The notes beneath the pieces are model-generated. The model was not told the origin of the DNA. It was given only the letters and a program-made list of their open reading frames with translations, and searched no databases. From NCBI GenBank assembly GCA_937896115.1, contig CALBLB010000034.1, positions 1-32,780 on the forward strand: a DNA stretch of 32,780 nucleotides. The letters are read 5' to 3'. The translations under genes and the position numbers were made by a program. Positions within the stretch are counted from its first letter, which is position 1; each line of letters begins with the position of its first letter. The DNA is from an uncultured Succinatimonas sp. Lineage in GTDB: Bacteria; Pseudomonadota; Gammaproteobacteria; Enterobacterales; Succinivibrionaceae. Positions 7,313 through 15,705 of this stretch are shown in pieces.

Positions 7313-8256
7313 TTGAGATACTCGGCTGTACCCTGAGCTACGGTTTTGAACTCAACATCACATCCTGCTTCACGCAATTTGGTCAAATCTGCCTGAGTAA
7401 AACACTGATAGTGACCTATAAGATGCTCAGGGAAAGGAATGTACTCTATTTCTCCGCGTCCGAAGAACCTGATGGCAGCCTCGGCAATATTGGAAAAGGG
7501 CTCTGCACGTCCCGTTCCGCAGTTGTAAATTCCGGAGGCTCCGTGATGCTCTAAAAACCACAAATTAACCTTGGCCACATCCTCAACATAGACGAAATCG
7601 CGCATCTGCCCGCCGTCAGGATATCCGCAGCAACCGCGGAACAATTTGGGATTTTCACCTTTTTTCATCTGGTTGTAGAGGTGAAAGGCTACGGATGCCA
7701 TAGTTCCCTTATGACTTTCACGCGGTCCGTATACGTTGAAATAACGTAATCCCACTACCTGAGAATTGAGTCTGGGCAGACGACGGCGTACATATTCATC
7801 AAAGAGGAATTTTGAATAACCGTATACATTAAGCGGCTCCTCATATTCGCGTCCTTCCACATACACGTCTCCTGCTCCGTAAGTAGATGCCGAAGATGCA
7901 TAGAAGAAAGGAATGCGATGGGCCGTGGCAAACTCAAACAAAGTCACGGTGTATTCGTAGTTGTTCTTCATGATGTAACGTCCGTCCCACTCTGTAGTGG
8001 AGGAGCACGCTCCCTCATGATAGATGGCTTCGATATTGCTGCATTTGAAACGGGCATTAAAACGTTGCTCGTCGCCAATTAGCTCTATGAAATCCAATTT
8101 GTCCATGTAATCTGCAATATCCAGATCAGCCAAATTGGAAAACTTATGACCTTCGGTGAGATTATCCACCACCAAAATGTCACTGATCCCTTTGTCGTTC
8201 AATGCCTTGACGATATTAGATCCTATAAAACCGCAGCCGCCTGTAACTATGATCAT
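7294..8256 (-). CDS. hldD: ADP-L-glycero-D-manno-heptose 6-epimerase
   Basis: HldD (RfaD) converts ADP-D-glycero-manno-heptose to the L-glycero form, the heptose donor for LPS inner core. The 320 residues belong to the extended short-chain dehydrogenase family. The NADP-binding VTGGCGFIGSN is at the N-terminus, and the catalytic Y145-x3-K149 lies in NVYGYSKF. RYFNVYGPRE, GYPDGGQMRDFVYVEDV and a C-terminal YLKWLSKK are typical of HldD. The ATG at 8256 has GAGGG six bases upstream. It is divergent from waaF, whose product uses the same heptose donor, across a 198-bp promoter region. glpG overlaps its 3' end. Confidence 0.97.
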   Translation of the reverse strand: MIIVTGGCGFIGSNIVKALNDKGISDILVVDNLTEGHKFSNLADLDIADYMDKLDFIELIGDEQRFNARFKCSNIEAIYHEGACSSTTEWDGRYIMKNNYEYTVTLFEFATAHRIPFFYASSASTYGAGDVYVEGREYEEPLNVYGYSKFLFDEYVRRRLPRLNSQVVGLRYFNVYGPRESHKGTMASVAFHLYNQMKKGENPKLFRGCCGYPDGGQMRDFVYVEDVAKVNLWFLEHHGASGIYNCGTGRAEPFSNIAEAAIRFFGRGEIEYIPFPEHLIGHYQCFTQADLTKLREAGCDVEFKTVAQGTAEYLKWLSKK

Positions 8257-8386
8257 GTTCAGCCCTCTAAAAAACTATGTTTGCACCGTAAAATGCCTTT
8301 CAATTTTAACACTGCATCGCAAGCTGCCAAAAATCTCTTAAGTTTCCTTCTTGGATGTTGCAACGGTACTTTTAATTTTCTCCCTC

Positions 8387-8415
8387 TTGGTAAGACAAGC
8401 CGTGACGATTAAAAT
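8387..8415 (+). promoter_or_regulatory. Candidate sigma-70 promoter for waaF-waaA
   Basis: TTGGTA (8387-8392), a 17-nt spacer and TAAAAT (8410-8415) lie 40-68 bases upstream of the waaF start, in the hldD-waaF divergent gap. The match is by eye only. Confidence 0.4.
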
Positions 8416-8454
8416 CACCATGACAAACATTACAGACAATCATCGGAGACTCAC

Positions 8455-9483
8455 ATGCAGCGCGTTCTTATCATCACTCCATCGTGGCTTGGCGACATCA
8501 TCATGATGCAAAGTCTTCTAAAAACCATACGCGCTAAAAATCCTTCCTGCATCATCGATGTGTACGCTCCGTCATATGCCATGCCGATCTTGCACCGTAT
8601 GGATGAAATCAACGGATTTTTAATCAATCCTTTTGCTCACGGTCAGTTTGACCTTTTAAAACGCTTTAAAGAGGGACTGCGCCTTAAACAAGGACATTAC
8701 GACACCTGTTTTGTCTTACCCAATTCCTTAAAATCAGCCTTACCAGCTTTTTTTGCCGGCATTCCCGATCGCCGCGGATTCAAAGGAGAATCACGGTATC
8801 TGTTGCTAAATCACCTGCGTACAAACAAGCAGGACTACCCGCGTATGGTCGATCGTTACGTAGCCTTGGCTTATTCTCAAAAAGAAGTAAGCTGCTCAAA
8901 AGATTTACCTGCTTTTCCATACCCGAAGTTAAAGATCCTCCCGCCTGAGGAAAAATTGTTGCAAAGGCTTAGGATCTCCTTGGACAGACCTCTGCTTGCC
9001 TTAGGATGCGGTGCCAACTACGGACCGGCAAAACTGTGGCCCGTTGAATATTTTGCTTACGTCAGTACTTGGTGGATAGAAAAAGGCGGTGCGGTACTGG
9101 GACTCGGGACGTTAAAAGATGCTCCCACCATAGAAAAAGTACGAAATTCCATAGCAGATCCTGCAAAGCTTGCTTACTTCTACGACATCGCAGGTAAAAC
9201 CGATATAGAAGAAGCGCTCGATCTTACCGGAGCTTGTAAAGCTGCCGTTTGCAATGACTCAGGACTTATGCATACGGCCGCAGCCGCAGGAGTAGCACAG
9301 GTTGACATCTTCGGGTCAACTTCAACGGTTTACACCCCGCCTTTGTCGGAAAAAGCCTGTTGCGTAGAATCTGACGAACCCTGCCACCCTTGTTTTAAAC
9401 GTACCTGCCGCTTCGGCACTTATGCCTGTTTAAAAAAGATCACCCCGGATCTCGTGATAAGAAAACTTGAGGCTTTACTCTGA
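8455..9483 (+). CDS. waaF: ADP-heptose:LPS heptosyltransferase II
   Basis: WaaF adds the second heptose of the LPS inner core on the cytoplasmic face of the inner membrane. The 342-residue GT9 protein has the N-terminal ITPSWLGDIIMMQSL motif, GCGANYGPAKLWP for donor binding, VCNDSGLMHTAAAAG, FGSTSTVYTPPLS and the C-terminal cysteine cluster CHPCFKRTCRFGTYACL that separates WaaF from WaaC. The start has GGAG upstream. The stop codon overlaps the waaA start by one base (TGATG), so the two are translated as a pair. Confidence 0.95.
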   Translation: MQRVLIITPSWLGDIIMMQSLLKTIRAKNPSCIIDVYAPSYAMPILHRMDEINGFLINPFAHGQFDLLKRFKEGLRLKQGHYDTCFVLPNSLKSALPAFFAGIPDRRGFKGESRYLLLNHLRTNKQDYPRMVDRYVALAYSQKEVSCSKDLPAFPYPKLKILPPEEKLLQRLRISLDRPLLALGCGANYGPAKLWPVEYFAYVSTWWIEKGGAVLGLGTLKDAPTIEKVRNSIADPAKLAYFYDIAGKTDIEEALDLTGACKAAVCNDSGLMHTAAAAGVAQVDIFGSTSTVYTPPLSEKACCVESDEPCHPCFKRTCRFGTYACLKKITPDLVIRKLEALL

Positions 9484-10763
9484 TGCATTGCAGATCTCTT
9501 CTATTGCTCGGTGCCTATCGTCTGTTAACCGGCATTGCGGTATTGCCGGCGGCCTGTTTTCTTGCCTGGCACAGAAGACACGATCCTCCTTACGGACAAA
9601 GATTCTGGCAGTTACTGGGACTGAACCTGCCTGCCTTTCAAAAAGGCAAATGCGTGGTATTTCACGCAGCCTCCATGGGCGAGGCCAATGCTTTAAAACC
9701 GTTGATAAACGCCTTTGTCAAAGCTCATCCTGAAATAAGGACAATAGTAACCACGCTTACCACCACAGGTGATGGCGTACTCTCCAAAATAGAGGGTACG
9801 GAGAGTTGCTTTGCACCGCTTGATCAGTTTTTAGCTGTAAAAAGATTTTTTAAAAGACTGCATCCTAGCCTTTTGATCACCGTAGACACCGAACTGTGGC
9901 CTGAAAAAATGCTGGCTGCTAAAAAATTCGGATGCAAAAACATCCTGGTCAGTGCCCGTATGCAGGAAAAAAATGTTAAAGCCTATTTAAAACACCAAGA
10001 TGCCGTACGCGATCTCATCTGTGAAAATCTTACCAAAGTGATGTGTGCTTCAACAGAAGATGCAAAACGCTTTTGCAAAATAGGGGTATCTCCTGACAGA
10101 GTCCTGGTTACCGGCAATCTCAAATATGATCTGAAAAAAGATGACCATCGTTTTAATTTAGGTAAAGAGATCAGAAAAAAACTTCCCGGCAAAGTCTTAG
10201 GAGCAATCAGCACCCATGCAACGGAAGAGACGCTCATGATTAAAACCTATCTTGAGCTTTTAAAAACAGTCCCGTCTCTATCTTTAGTTTTAGTACCAAG
10301 ACATAAGGAAGGGGTGGCTCTTGCCTGTGAATTTCTTGATTCACAAAAAATCCGTTATCAAAGAAAAAGCACGCTTGCAAAACTCAGCGATTATAAAGGC
10401 GGGATCTTAATAGGCGATACCATGGGAGAGATAGCCTTGTATTTTGGCATGATCGATCTTGCTTTCATGGGCGGAAGCTTTGTCGACATCGGCGGACACA
10501 ATCCTCTGGAGCCTGCTTGTTACGGTATCGCTACCGTAACCGGACCTGATCATCATAATTTTAAAAATGAATTTTCAGGTCTCATAAATGCAAAAGCTGC
10601 TTTTCTTGCAAAAAATCCTGAAGAACTGAAAAAAATCTGCAATAAACTTTTAAATGATCCTGATCAATGCGTAAACGCAGGAGCAAGGGCTTTGCAATTT
10701 TTAAACGGCGGCCGCGGCGCCGTTGCCAAAACTTTAGCTCTTTTGGAGAAACTCTTATCCTAG
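9483..10763 (+). CDS. waaA: 3-deoxy-D-manno-octulosonic acid (Kdo) transferase
   Basis: WaaA (KdtA) transfers Kdo from CMP-Kdo to lipid IVA at the inner membrane. The 426 residues match the family length. An N-terminal hydrophobic anchor (SLLLLGAYRLLTGIAVLPAACFLAW) precedes HAASMGEANAL, whose E67 aligns with the catalytic base. The C-terminal half carries STHATEE, LVPRHKEG, GDTMGEIALYFGMIDLAFMGGSF and GGHNPLEPACYG. Whether it adds one or two Kdo residues cannot be read from the sequence. A KdkA-type kinase and an OpsX-type heptosyltransferase in the same window favour a single Kdo, as in Haemophilus. In E. coli waaA is next to coaD; here coaD follows the other heptosyltransferase gene instead. 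Confidence 0.95.
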   Translation: MHCRSLLLLGAYRLLTGIAVLPAACFLAWHRRHDPPYGQRFWQLLGLNLPAFQKGKCVVFHAASMGEANALKPLINAFVKAHPEIRTIVTTLTTTGDGVLSKIEGTESCFAPLDQFLAVKRFFKRLHPSLLITVDTELWPEKMLAAKKFGCKNILVSARMQEKNVKAYLKHQDAVRDLICENLTKVMCASTEDAKRFCKIGVSPDRVLVTGNLKYDLKKDDHRFNLGKEIRKKLPGKVLGAISTHATEETLMIKTYLELLKTVPSLSLVLVPRHKEGVALACEFLDSQKIRYQRKSTLAKLSDYKGGILIGDTMGEIALYFGMIDLAFMGGSFVDIGGHNPLEPACYGIATVTGPDHHNFKNEFSGLINAKAAFLAKNPEELKKICNKLLNDPDQCVNAGARALQFLNGGRGAVAKTLALLEKLLS

Positions 10764-10883
10764 AAAAATTATCCTAAGATCTCTTCTGGCATTCTTCCGC
10801 ATCAAAACGTGATCCGTATTACGTATTTTCCAAGGATCTTGCAAAAGACAGCAGACGACCTCAAATAATGAAAATTTTAGGAC

Positions 10884-10889
10884 TATAAT
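10884..10889 (+). promoter_or_regulatory. Perfect -10 hexamer abutting the aldolase ORF
   Basis: TATAAT lies directly before the ATG at 10890. If it works as a promoter, transcription would begin near 10896, inside the annotated frame, and the start would shift to the ATG at 10902 or 10953. No good -35 is visible 16-18 bp upstream (TCAAAT region). Confidence 0.3.
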
Positions 10890-11594
10890 ATGTCCACAAT
10901 TATGGAGATTGACTCCAGTATATTAGACAATAAAAATTCACAGGTACTTTACATGGATGCTTTGAATTTCATTAAAGAACACCGTTTGGTGTCCATTTCC
11001 CGCCAAGTTTACGGTCAGGATCTGCTTGAAGCCGCCAAGCGCATTCTAAAAAGCGGCATTCACTGTCTTGAAATTACCTTCGATCAGGCTTCAAAAGATT
11101 GCTTAAAAGACACCCCATCTTCCATCGCCTTAATTAAAAAAGAACTTGGCGATCAGATCTGTGTAGGTGCAGGTACGGTAATGACCGTAGATCAGGCCAA
11201 AGCCGCCCGCGACGCCGGTGCCGATTTTGCACTGGCCCCCAATGTGGATATTGCCGTCATTCACGCCATCAAAACTTTGAACATGGTTGCCGTTCCCGGA
11301 GCTTTCACCCCTTCGGAAATTGCCACTGCCTACAATGAGGGTGCCGACATAGTCAAGGTTTTCCCCGCAGGTACTCTCGGTATCGACTATATTAAAGCCG
11401 TACGCGGTCCTATCAATCATATTCCTTTAATGGCAGTAGGCGGGGTAAGTGCTCAAAACGTCAAGGCGTTCTTGGACAACGGTTGCTGCTCTGCCGGCAT
11501 CGGCTCCAACATCATCAATAAAAAACGTGCCATGGCCGGAGCTTTTGATGAAATAGAGCGTGCTGCCGCCGAATTCATCAAAGCCATAGCTTAA
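10890..11594 (+). CDS. 2-dehydro-3-deoxy-6-phosphogalactonate/gluconate aldolase (DgoA/Eda family)
   Basis: This class I aldolase is expected to split KDPGal (or KDPG) to pyruvate and glyceraldehyde-3-phosphate in the cytoplasm. The TIM-barrel landmarks are clear: SISRQ (R38), CLEITF with E61, GAGTVMT, AVPGAFTPSE, the Schiff-base lysine K156 in VKVFPAG, and MAVGGVSAQN. Pairing with a 2-dehydro-3-deoxygalactonokinase 41 bp downstream favours the galactonate (De Ley-Doudoroff) assignment, dgoA, over eda. Start choice is open. The ATG at 10890 has AGGA seven bases upstream and gives 234 residues. The ATG at 10953 gives 213 residues, the usual length, and would suit the TATAAT at 10884-10889. No dehydratase or transporter of the pathway is in the window. 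Confidence 0.88.
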   Translation: MSTIMEIDSSILDNKNSQVLYMDALNFIKEHRLVSISRQVYGQDLLEAAKRILKSGIHCLEITFDQASKDCLKDTPSSIALIKKELGDQICVGAGTVMTVDQAKAARDAGADFALAPNVDIAVIHAIKTLNMVAVPGAFTPSEIATAYNEGADIVKVFPAGTLGIDYIKAVRGPINHIPLMAVGGVSAQNVKAFLDNGCCSAGIGSNIINKKRAMAGAFDEIERAAAEFIKAIA

Positions 11595-11635
11595 ACATCA
11601 CAGAACCAATTTCATTCTTTAGGAGAGATTTCATC

Positions 11636-12541
11636 ATGTCAGAGAAGAGCTATATCGTAATCGACTGGGGTTCTACCAACATCCGCGCCTTTTTATATAT
11701 CGACGGCAAACAGATCGAGGAGAAAAAATCCCACGAAGGCGTAACTACCGTACGCGGCAAGGATTGCGAAGGTGCTTTCGATCGCCTCACTGCCGAATGG
11801 ATGCAAAAATACGGCCCGTTGCCCGTAGTCATGTCCGGTATGGTCGGTTCCATTAACGGCTGGGCTGATGCACAGTATCTGGACTGCCCGGTAAAACTCG
11901 ACCAGCTTCCTGATCACCTTACCGAAGTCACCCATTCAAAGGGTTATAAGATCCGCATCGTTCCGGGTATCTGTGTACGTGATCCTGACAACTACAACGT
12001 GATCCGCGGCGAAGAAGTTCAGCTTGCAGGCGCTCTTAAGAAACACCCTTCCAAAGTGTTCCTGATGCCCGGCACTCACTGCAAATGGGTTCTCTGCGAC
12101 GGTCTTAAGGTAGAGTCATTCCGTACCGCCATGACCGGTGAGATCCACAGCATCATGATGAAGTATTCATTGGTAGGCTTGGGTGCCGGCGAGCAGGAAG
12201 AATCCGCATCCGACTATGAAGCCGGTCTTGAGCGCGGTTACTGCGAAAATAACATCATCCCCCGTCTCTTTGAGATCCGCGGTGCCAATATTTTAGGCGG
12301 CATCAAACCTTCACACGTGGGCGAATTTCTCTCCGGTTTGCTGATAGGCTCTGAAATTGCCTCCATGCAGAAGATCTTCAAATTCACCAAAGATGACGGT
12401 CCTATCGGCCTGATCGCCAGTCCTTTCCTGAACGCCCGCTACGTTAAAGGACTTAAACTCGCAGGTCTTGATTCTTACTGCGTCAACGGTGACGAAGCTT
12501 TCTTAGGCGGTATTCTGCCTATAGCAGACGCCTTGGTCTGA
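11636..12541 (+). CDS. dgoK: 2-dehydro-3-deoxygalactonokinase
   Basis: DgoK phosphorylates 2-dehydro-3-deoxy-D-galactonate with ATP, feeding the aldolase encoded just upstream. The 301-residue protein has the ASKHA-type phosphate loop VIDWGSTNIRAFLY at the N-terminus, then VVMSGMVGSINGW, IRGEEVQLAGAL and MPGTHCKWV, all typical of DgoK. The C-terminal AGLDSYCVNGDEAFLGGI also matches the family. The start has AGGAG in a good position. The pair ends at two consecutive hairpin terminators. No dgoD, dgoT or dgoR is visible, so the substrate source (galactonate, or another sugar acid giving the same intermediate) lies elsewhere. Confidence 0.93.
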   Translation: MSEKSYIVIDWGSTNIRAFLYIDGKQIEEKKSHEGVTTVRGKDCEGAFDRLTAEWMQKYGPLPVVMSGMVGSINGWADAQYLDCPVKLDQLPDHLTEVTHSKGYKIRIVPGICVRDPDNYNVIRGEEVQLAGALKKHPSKVFLMPGTHCKWVLCDGLKVESFRTAMTGEIHSIMMKYSLVGLGAGEQEESASDYEAGLERGYCENNIIPRLFEIRGANILGGIKPSHVGEFLSGLLIGSEIASMQKIFKFTKDDGPIGLIASPFLNARYVKGLKLAGLDSYCVNGDEAFLGGILPIADALV

Positions 12542-12549
12542 TCCTCTCT

Positions 12550-12575
12550 GAAGGCTGACAAATTCAGCCTTCTTT
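12550..12575 (+). terminator. Terminator 1 after dgoK
   Basis: GAAGGCTGA (12550-12558), loop CAAAT, TCAGCCTTC (12564-12572), then TTT. It is a perfect 9-bp stem nine bases after the dgoK stop codon, with a short T tract. Confidence 0.65.
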
Positions 12576-12581
12576 GATACG

Positions 12582-12617
12582 ACAAAGCCGAAACTTTTGA
12601 TGTTTCGGCTTTGTTTT
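12582..12617. terminator. Terminator 2, bidirectional, between dgoK and the oxidoreductase gene
   Basis: ACAAAGCCGAAAC (12582-12594) and GTTTCGGCTTTGT (12602-12614) form a perfect 13-bp stem with a 7-nt loop, followed by T-rich DNA. It lies between convergent genes and can serve both directions. Confidence 0.8.
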
Positions 12618-12635
12618 AGCTGAAGCTACAGGAAG

Positions 12636-13181
12636 TTAGTCTGCAGTAGCGATCCCGCGCAGAAATTCCACATACCCTCTGGCACTTTCGGCTATGTTTT
12701 CAACAGTAGCTTTTTCAGGATTGGCAGCTCCTAAAAAACTGTAAGTACCGGCAAAAGTCGCATGGCAGTACTCGATGGAATGGACCAGAGGCAAAAGATA
12801 ATCATCAGCAACACGATGATGCTTTCCTTCCGGGCTGTAATCACTCTCCCCGCTTCCGCAGGAATAAGCGATGGCCATCTTGCGATTTTCCAGCTTGTGA
12901 CCTTTTCCGAAAGCCCAATCCGAGGTCAAAACCTGATCAAGCCACTGTTTTAAAAGCGGAGGGCAATTGAACCAGTACATAGGAAACTGGAACACCACGG
13001 TACCGTTGTTTTCGATGAGCGAATGCTCCATAGCAGGATCGATCTGTCCGCGCGGATAAGAGCTCTGCAATTTGTGAACTACGAATTCATCAGGATACTT
13101 CTGCAATTCCTCAACCCAGCGGCGTGTGATCACCGAACGATCAAAATGAGGATGATCCACGATTACTAAGGTCTTTTTCAT
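12636..13181 (-). CDS. NAD(P)H-dependent FMN oxidoreductase, flavodoxin-like fold (KefF/YwrO type)
   Basis: This 181-residue cytoplasmic quinone reductase-like flavoprotein probably carries out two-electron reduction of quinones or similar electrophiles with NAD(P)H. The N-terminal MKKTLVIVDHPHFDRSVITRRW binds the FMN phosphate. FQFPMYWFNCPPLLKQWLDQVL is the diagnostic block of the KefF/MdaB/YwrO group, followed by AFG.GHKLENRKMAIAYSCG. AGGAG precedes the ATG. kdkA lies 69 bp upstream on the same strand, with no functional link apparent. No KefC potassium-efflux gene is nearby, so I do not assign kefF. Confidence 0.88.
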   Translation of the reverse strand: MKKTLVIVDHPHFDRSVITRRWVEELQKYPDEFVVHKLQSSYPRGQIDPAMEHSLIENNGTVVFQFPMYWFNCPPLLKQWLDQVLTSDWAFGKGHKLENRKMAIAYSCGSGESDYSPEGKHHRVADDYLLPLVHSIEYCHATFAGTYSFLGAANPEKATVENIAESARGYVEFLRGIATAD

Positions 13182-13250
13182 AAAGTGCTCCTTTTCGCTG
13201 TTTGATAAAAAAGCATAGGTCTTTTTTAAAGATTATACGATTTATGCTCT

Positions 13251-13964
13251 TTATGACAGCGCTCTGCCCTGTATAAGTGCAAAATCTTCATCTTTGTAAT
13301 GTATCGCATCTGCATATTTGTTTTTTTCTTTAAGAAAAGAACGATGCAGTCTGGCAATGATCTCTTTGCGCCGTTGCATATCAGGATAACTTAAGAAACA
13401 TTTATCAAAATCGATGAGAAAAAAGTTACCGTGGTCATCCAAAAGGATATTGCGTATATTTAAATCGGTGTGCTCGATCCCATGCTCGAAAAAAGCTTTA
13501 ATCATTCCCCCTAGACGAAGCATCTCTATTTGAGACAATGCTCTTTTACGCAATACATATGACAAATCTTCAGCATCCAAGGCTTCGATGAGAATATCCT
13601 GAATCAACGCACAGCCTGCCTTCTTCTCCCTGGCTATAAAAGGGGAGGGGACCGGTAAGCCTTCCTTTACCATATAGCGCAACAGCCTGAATTCATCAAA
13701 AGCTCTGTGAGCATGAGGTTCTATGAGAAAAAAACGATCTTTTAAAAGATGCCCTGCCAAACCGCCGCGGCGATAATGTCTCATCACCACTTTTTTAGTA
13801 CCGGTCTGATAAATCAGAGCCTCTCCCCGACCGCCTTTGCGTTCGGCATTTTGTAACAACAAGCCGTGCTGATCAAAAAAAGCTGACAACGGGGTATGAG
13901 CAAGATCGGACTGCGTATCTACCAAATAGAGGTAGTCCCCTTCCTTTACTGTTCTTATGTCCAT
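13251..13964 (-). CDS. kdkA: 3-deoxy-D-manno-octulosonic acid (Kdo) kinase
   Basis: KdkA phosphorylates the Kdo of Kdo-lipid IVA at O-4, giving the acceptor for the first heptose in organisms with a single Kdo. The 237-residue protein is a lipopolysaccharide kinase of the protein-kinase-like fold. Visible parts are VMRHYRRGGLAGHLLKDRF (residues 60-78), FDEFRLLRYM, LPVPSP, the catalytic H165-T-D167 in EHTDLNIRNILL, and DFDK (D185). These blocks match Haemophilus KdkA as I remember it. The start has AGGA eight bases upstream. It is divergent from an OpsX-type heptosyltransferase, which uses the phosphorylated product; these two genes are also neighbours in Haemophilus. Confidence 0.93.
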   Translation of the reverse strand: MDIRTVKEGDYLYLVDTQSDLAHTPLSAFFDQHGLLLQNAERKGGRGEALIYQTGTKKVVMRHYRRGGLAGHLLKDRFFLIEPHAHRAFDEFRLLRYMVKEGLPVPSPFIAREKKAGCALIQDILIEALDAEDLSYVLRKRALSQIEMLRLGGMIKAFFEHGIEHTDLNIRNILLDDHGNFFLIDFDKCFLSYPDMQRRKEIIARLHRSFLKEKNKYADAIHYKDEDFALIQGRALS

Positions 13965-14095
13965 CTCCGTAGTCCTTTATTGGTAAAACTTATTTTGTGA
14001 TCTTCTACACATATTTTAGATCATTTTCTTCTCATTCCCTCCTCATCCCCACAAGAGAGACAGCGGTAACGCTATTTTTTTCCCCTTCTGCTAAA

Positions 14096-15169
14096 ATGCC
14101 GTCCATGAGTATCAAACCGTCATCGTTGTGCGTCTTAAGACTCACTGCATTGGGCGACTGTATCAATGCCTTCGGCATGATCTGTGCCATAAAAAATAGA
14201 GATCCTGCACTTTCGGTGCTGTGGATCATCGACAAACGTTTCGCTCCTCTTTTCAGAACCGAACAAGGTAGCGATCTCGTTCCCATGTTACCAGTCGATT
14301 TCTCACACGGTACTATCCGTGCGTTAAGAACGCTTCATCAAAGTTTAAAAGGACGGAACTTTGATGCCTTGCTTAACTTGCAAACCTCGCTTAAAGCTTC
14401 TTTGTGCTCCTTAAATGTCAAAGCAAAAAATAAATTCGGTTACGACAAAGAACGCTCTCGTGAAGGACAATGTTTTTTTGTAAATCGTAAAGTTCCGTCA
14501 CCGGCCAATCCGCATGTACTTGCAGGCTTCATGGCTTTTGCCCGTGAAGCAGGTTTCGGAGATATAAAACCCAGATGGGATTTTCGTTTAAGTGCCGAAG
14601 AACTGCAGCCTTACGAGGATATGGGAAACAGGGAAAAAATTTTCGTCATCACCCCTTCATCTGCCAAAGCGCAGAAAAACTGGACTGCACAAGGATATGC
14701 CGCCATTGCCGATCACGCAGCACAACGAGGATTCTTGGTAGTACTTGCAGGAAGCACTGCCCCTTGTGAACAAAAGCTGTGCCAAGAGGTTTCCTCATTA
14801 TGCAAAACCAAGGTTTTAAACCTCTGCGGTAAAACTTCTCTGCGCTCCTTGGCCGCTCTGATTCAATCAGCCGCGCTGGTACTTTCCCCTGACAGTGCCG
14901 CCATGCACTTAGCTTCTGCTTTGGGTACTCCGGTAATAGGACTTTTTGCCGTACACAATCCCAAACGGGTGGGATCGTGGCGTTATCCTGATCTCTGGGT
15001 CAGCGTATACCGTGATCTTGCCAAAAAAGAATACGGCAGCAAACGTCACATACCTTGGCGCTATCGGGTACGCGATCCTCTTGCCATGACTCATATAAGC
15101 ATAGAAATGGTAAAAGATGCGTTTGATCTGGCGCTTGAACATTATCTTCCCGACGAGGCTTTAGAATGA
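14096..15169 (+). CDS. opsX: ADP-heptose:LPS heptosyltransferase I, OpsX type
   Basis: This GT9 enzyme adds the first heptose to (phospho-)Kdo-lipid A at the inner membrane. The N-terminus SLCVLRLTALGD closely matches the OpsX N-terminus and differs from the WaaC type. Further blocks are VLWIIDKRFAPLF, SSAKAQKNWTAQGYAAIADHA for donor binding, LAGSTAP and SPDSAAMHLASALGTPVIGLF. I chose ATG 14096 (357 residues, starting MPSMSIKPS) because it leaves the family-typical short lead. The frame is open from a GTG at 13997, and ATG 14105 is an alternative; none has a good ribosome binding site. The stop overlaps the coaD start (ATGA), so coaD is translationally coupled. Confidence 0.88.
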   Translation: MPSMSIKPSSLCVLRLTALGDCINAFGMICAIKNRDPALSVLWIIDKRFAPLFRTEQGSDLVPMLPVDFSHGTIRALRTLHQSLKGRNFDALLNLQTSLKASLCSLNVKAKNKFGYDKERSREGQCFFVNRKVPSPANPHVLAGFMAFAREAGFGDIKPRWDFRLSAEELQPYEDMGNREKIFVITPSSAKAQKNWTAQGYAAIADHAAQRGFLVVLAGSTAPCEQKLCQEVSSLCKTKVLNLCGKTSLRSLAALIQSAALVLSPDSAAMHLASALGTPVIGLFAVHNPKRVGSWRYPDLWVSVYRDLAKKEYGSKRHIPWRYRVRDPLAMTHISIEMVKDAFDLALEHYLPDEALE

Positions 15170-15648
15170 ACGACATCACCGCAGTGTTTCCCGGCACTTT
15201 CGATCCCTTGACATTAGGGCATGCCGATCTGATAAAACGCGCCTCGTCACTTTTTAGCAAGGTGATCGTAGCTGTAGCCGAAAGCCCCGCAAAACACACG
15301 CTCTTTCCTTTAAAAGAGCGGGTGAATGCAATAAGAGAGAACGTAAAAGATCGGGAAAACATCGAAGTGGAAGGTTTTACCGGTATGTTGCCCGATTTTT
15401 TAAAAGAGCACAATGCCAAGGTTCTCATACGCGGGATCCGTACCGTTGCCGACTACGACTACGAAATGTCACTATCCGGCATGTATCGCATGGTGATGCC
15501 CGAAGTTGAAATCGTAATGTTGCCTGCTTCAGGAGATCTCGCTTTCATTTCCTCAACCTTCGTGCGCGATATAGTCATACACCGAGGCGACATTTCTAAA
15601 TTTGCTCCGGCAAGTGTGGTGGCACTTGCCCGCAGGTATTTTCCCTGA
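15166..15648 (+). CDS. coaD: Phosphopantetheine adenylyltransferase
   Basis: CoaD transfers AMP from ATP to 4'-phosphopantetheine, the penultimate step of coenzyme A synthesis in the cytoplasm. The 160 residues match the E. coli length (159). The nucleotidyltransferase signature VFPGTFDPLTLGHADLI contains the T/HxGH motif. RGIRTVADYDYEMSLSGMYR and ISSTFVRD complete the active site. The ATG overlaps the stop of the heptosyltransferase gene. CoaBC, which acts earlier in the same pathway, is also in this window (17747-19057). Confidence 0.97.
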   Translation: MNDITAVFPGTFDPLTLGHADLIKRASSLFSKVIVAVAESPAKHTLFPLKERVNAIRENVKDRENIEVEGFTGMLPDFLKEHNAKVLIRGIRTVADYDYEMSLSGMYRMVMPEVEIVMLPASGDLAFISSTFVRDIVIHRGDISKFAPASVVALARRYFP

Positions 15649-15705
15649 CGCAGGCATAGTAAAATCCCCGATCATCCTAAGCGCAATCATTTCCCAACAG
15701 GCTGC

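Noticed and set aside
13210..13248. AGCATA/TATGCT weak dyad between kdkA and the oxidoreductase gene, considered as a terminator
   Set aside because: Only six base pairs with a long loop and no GC-rich stem or T tract.
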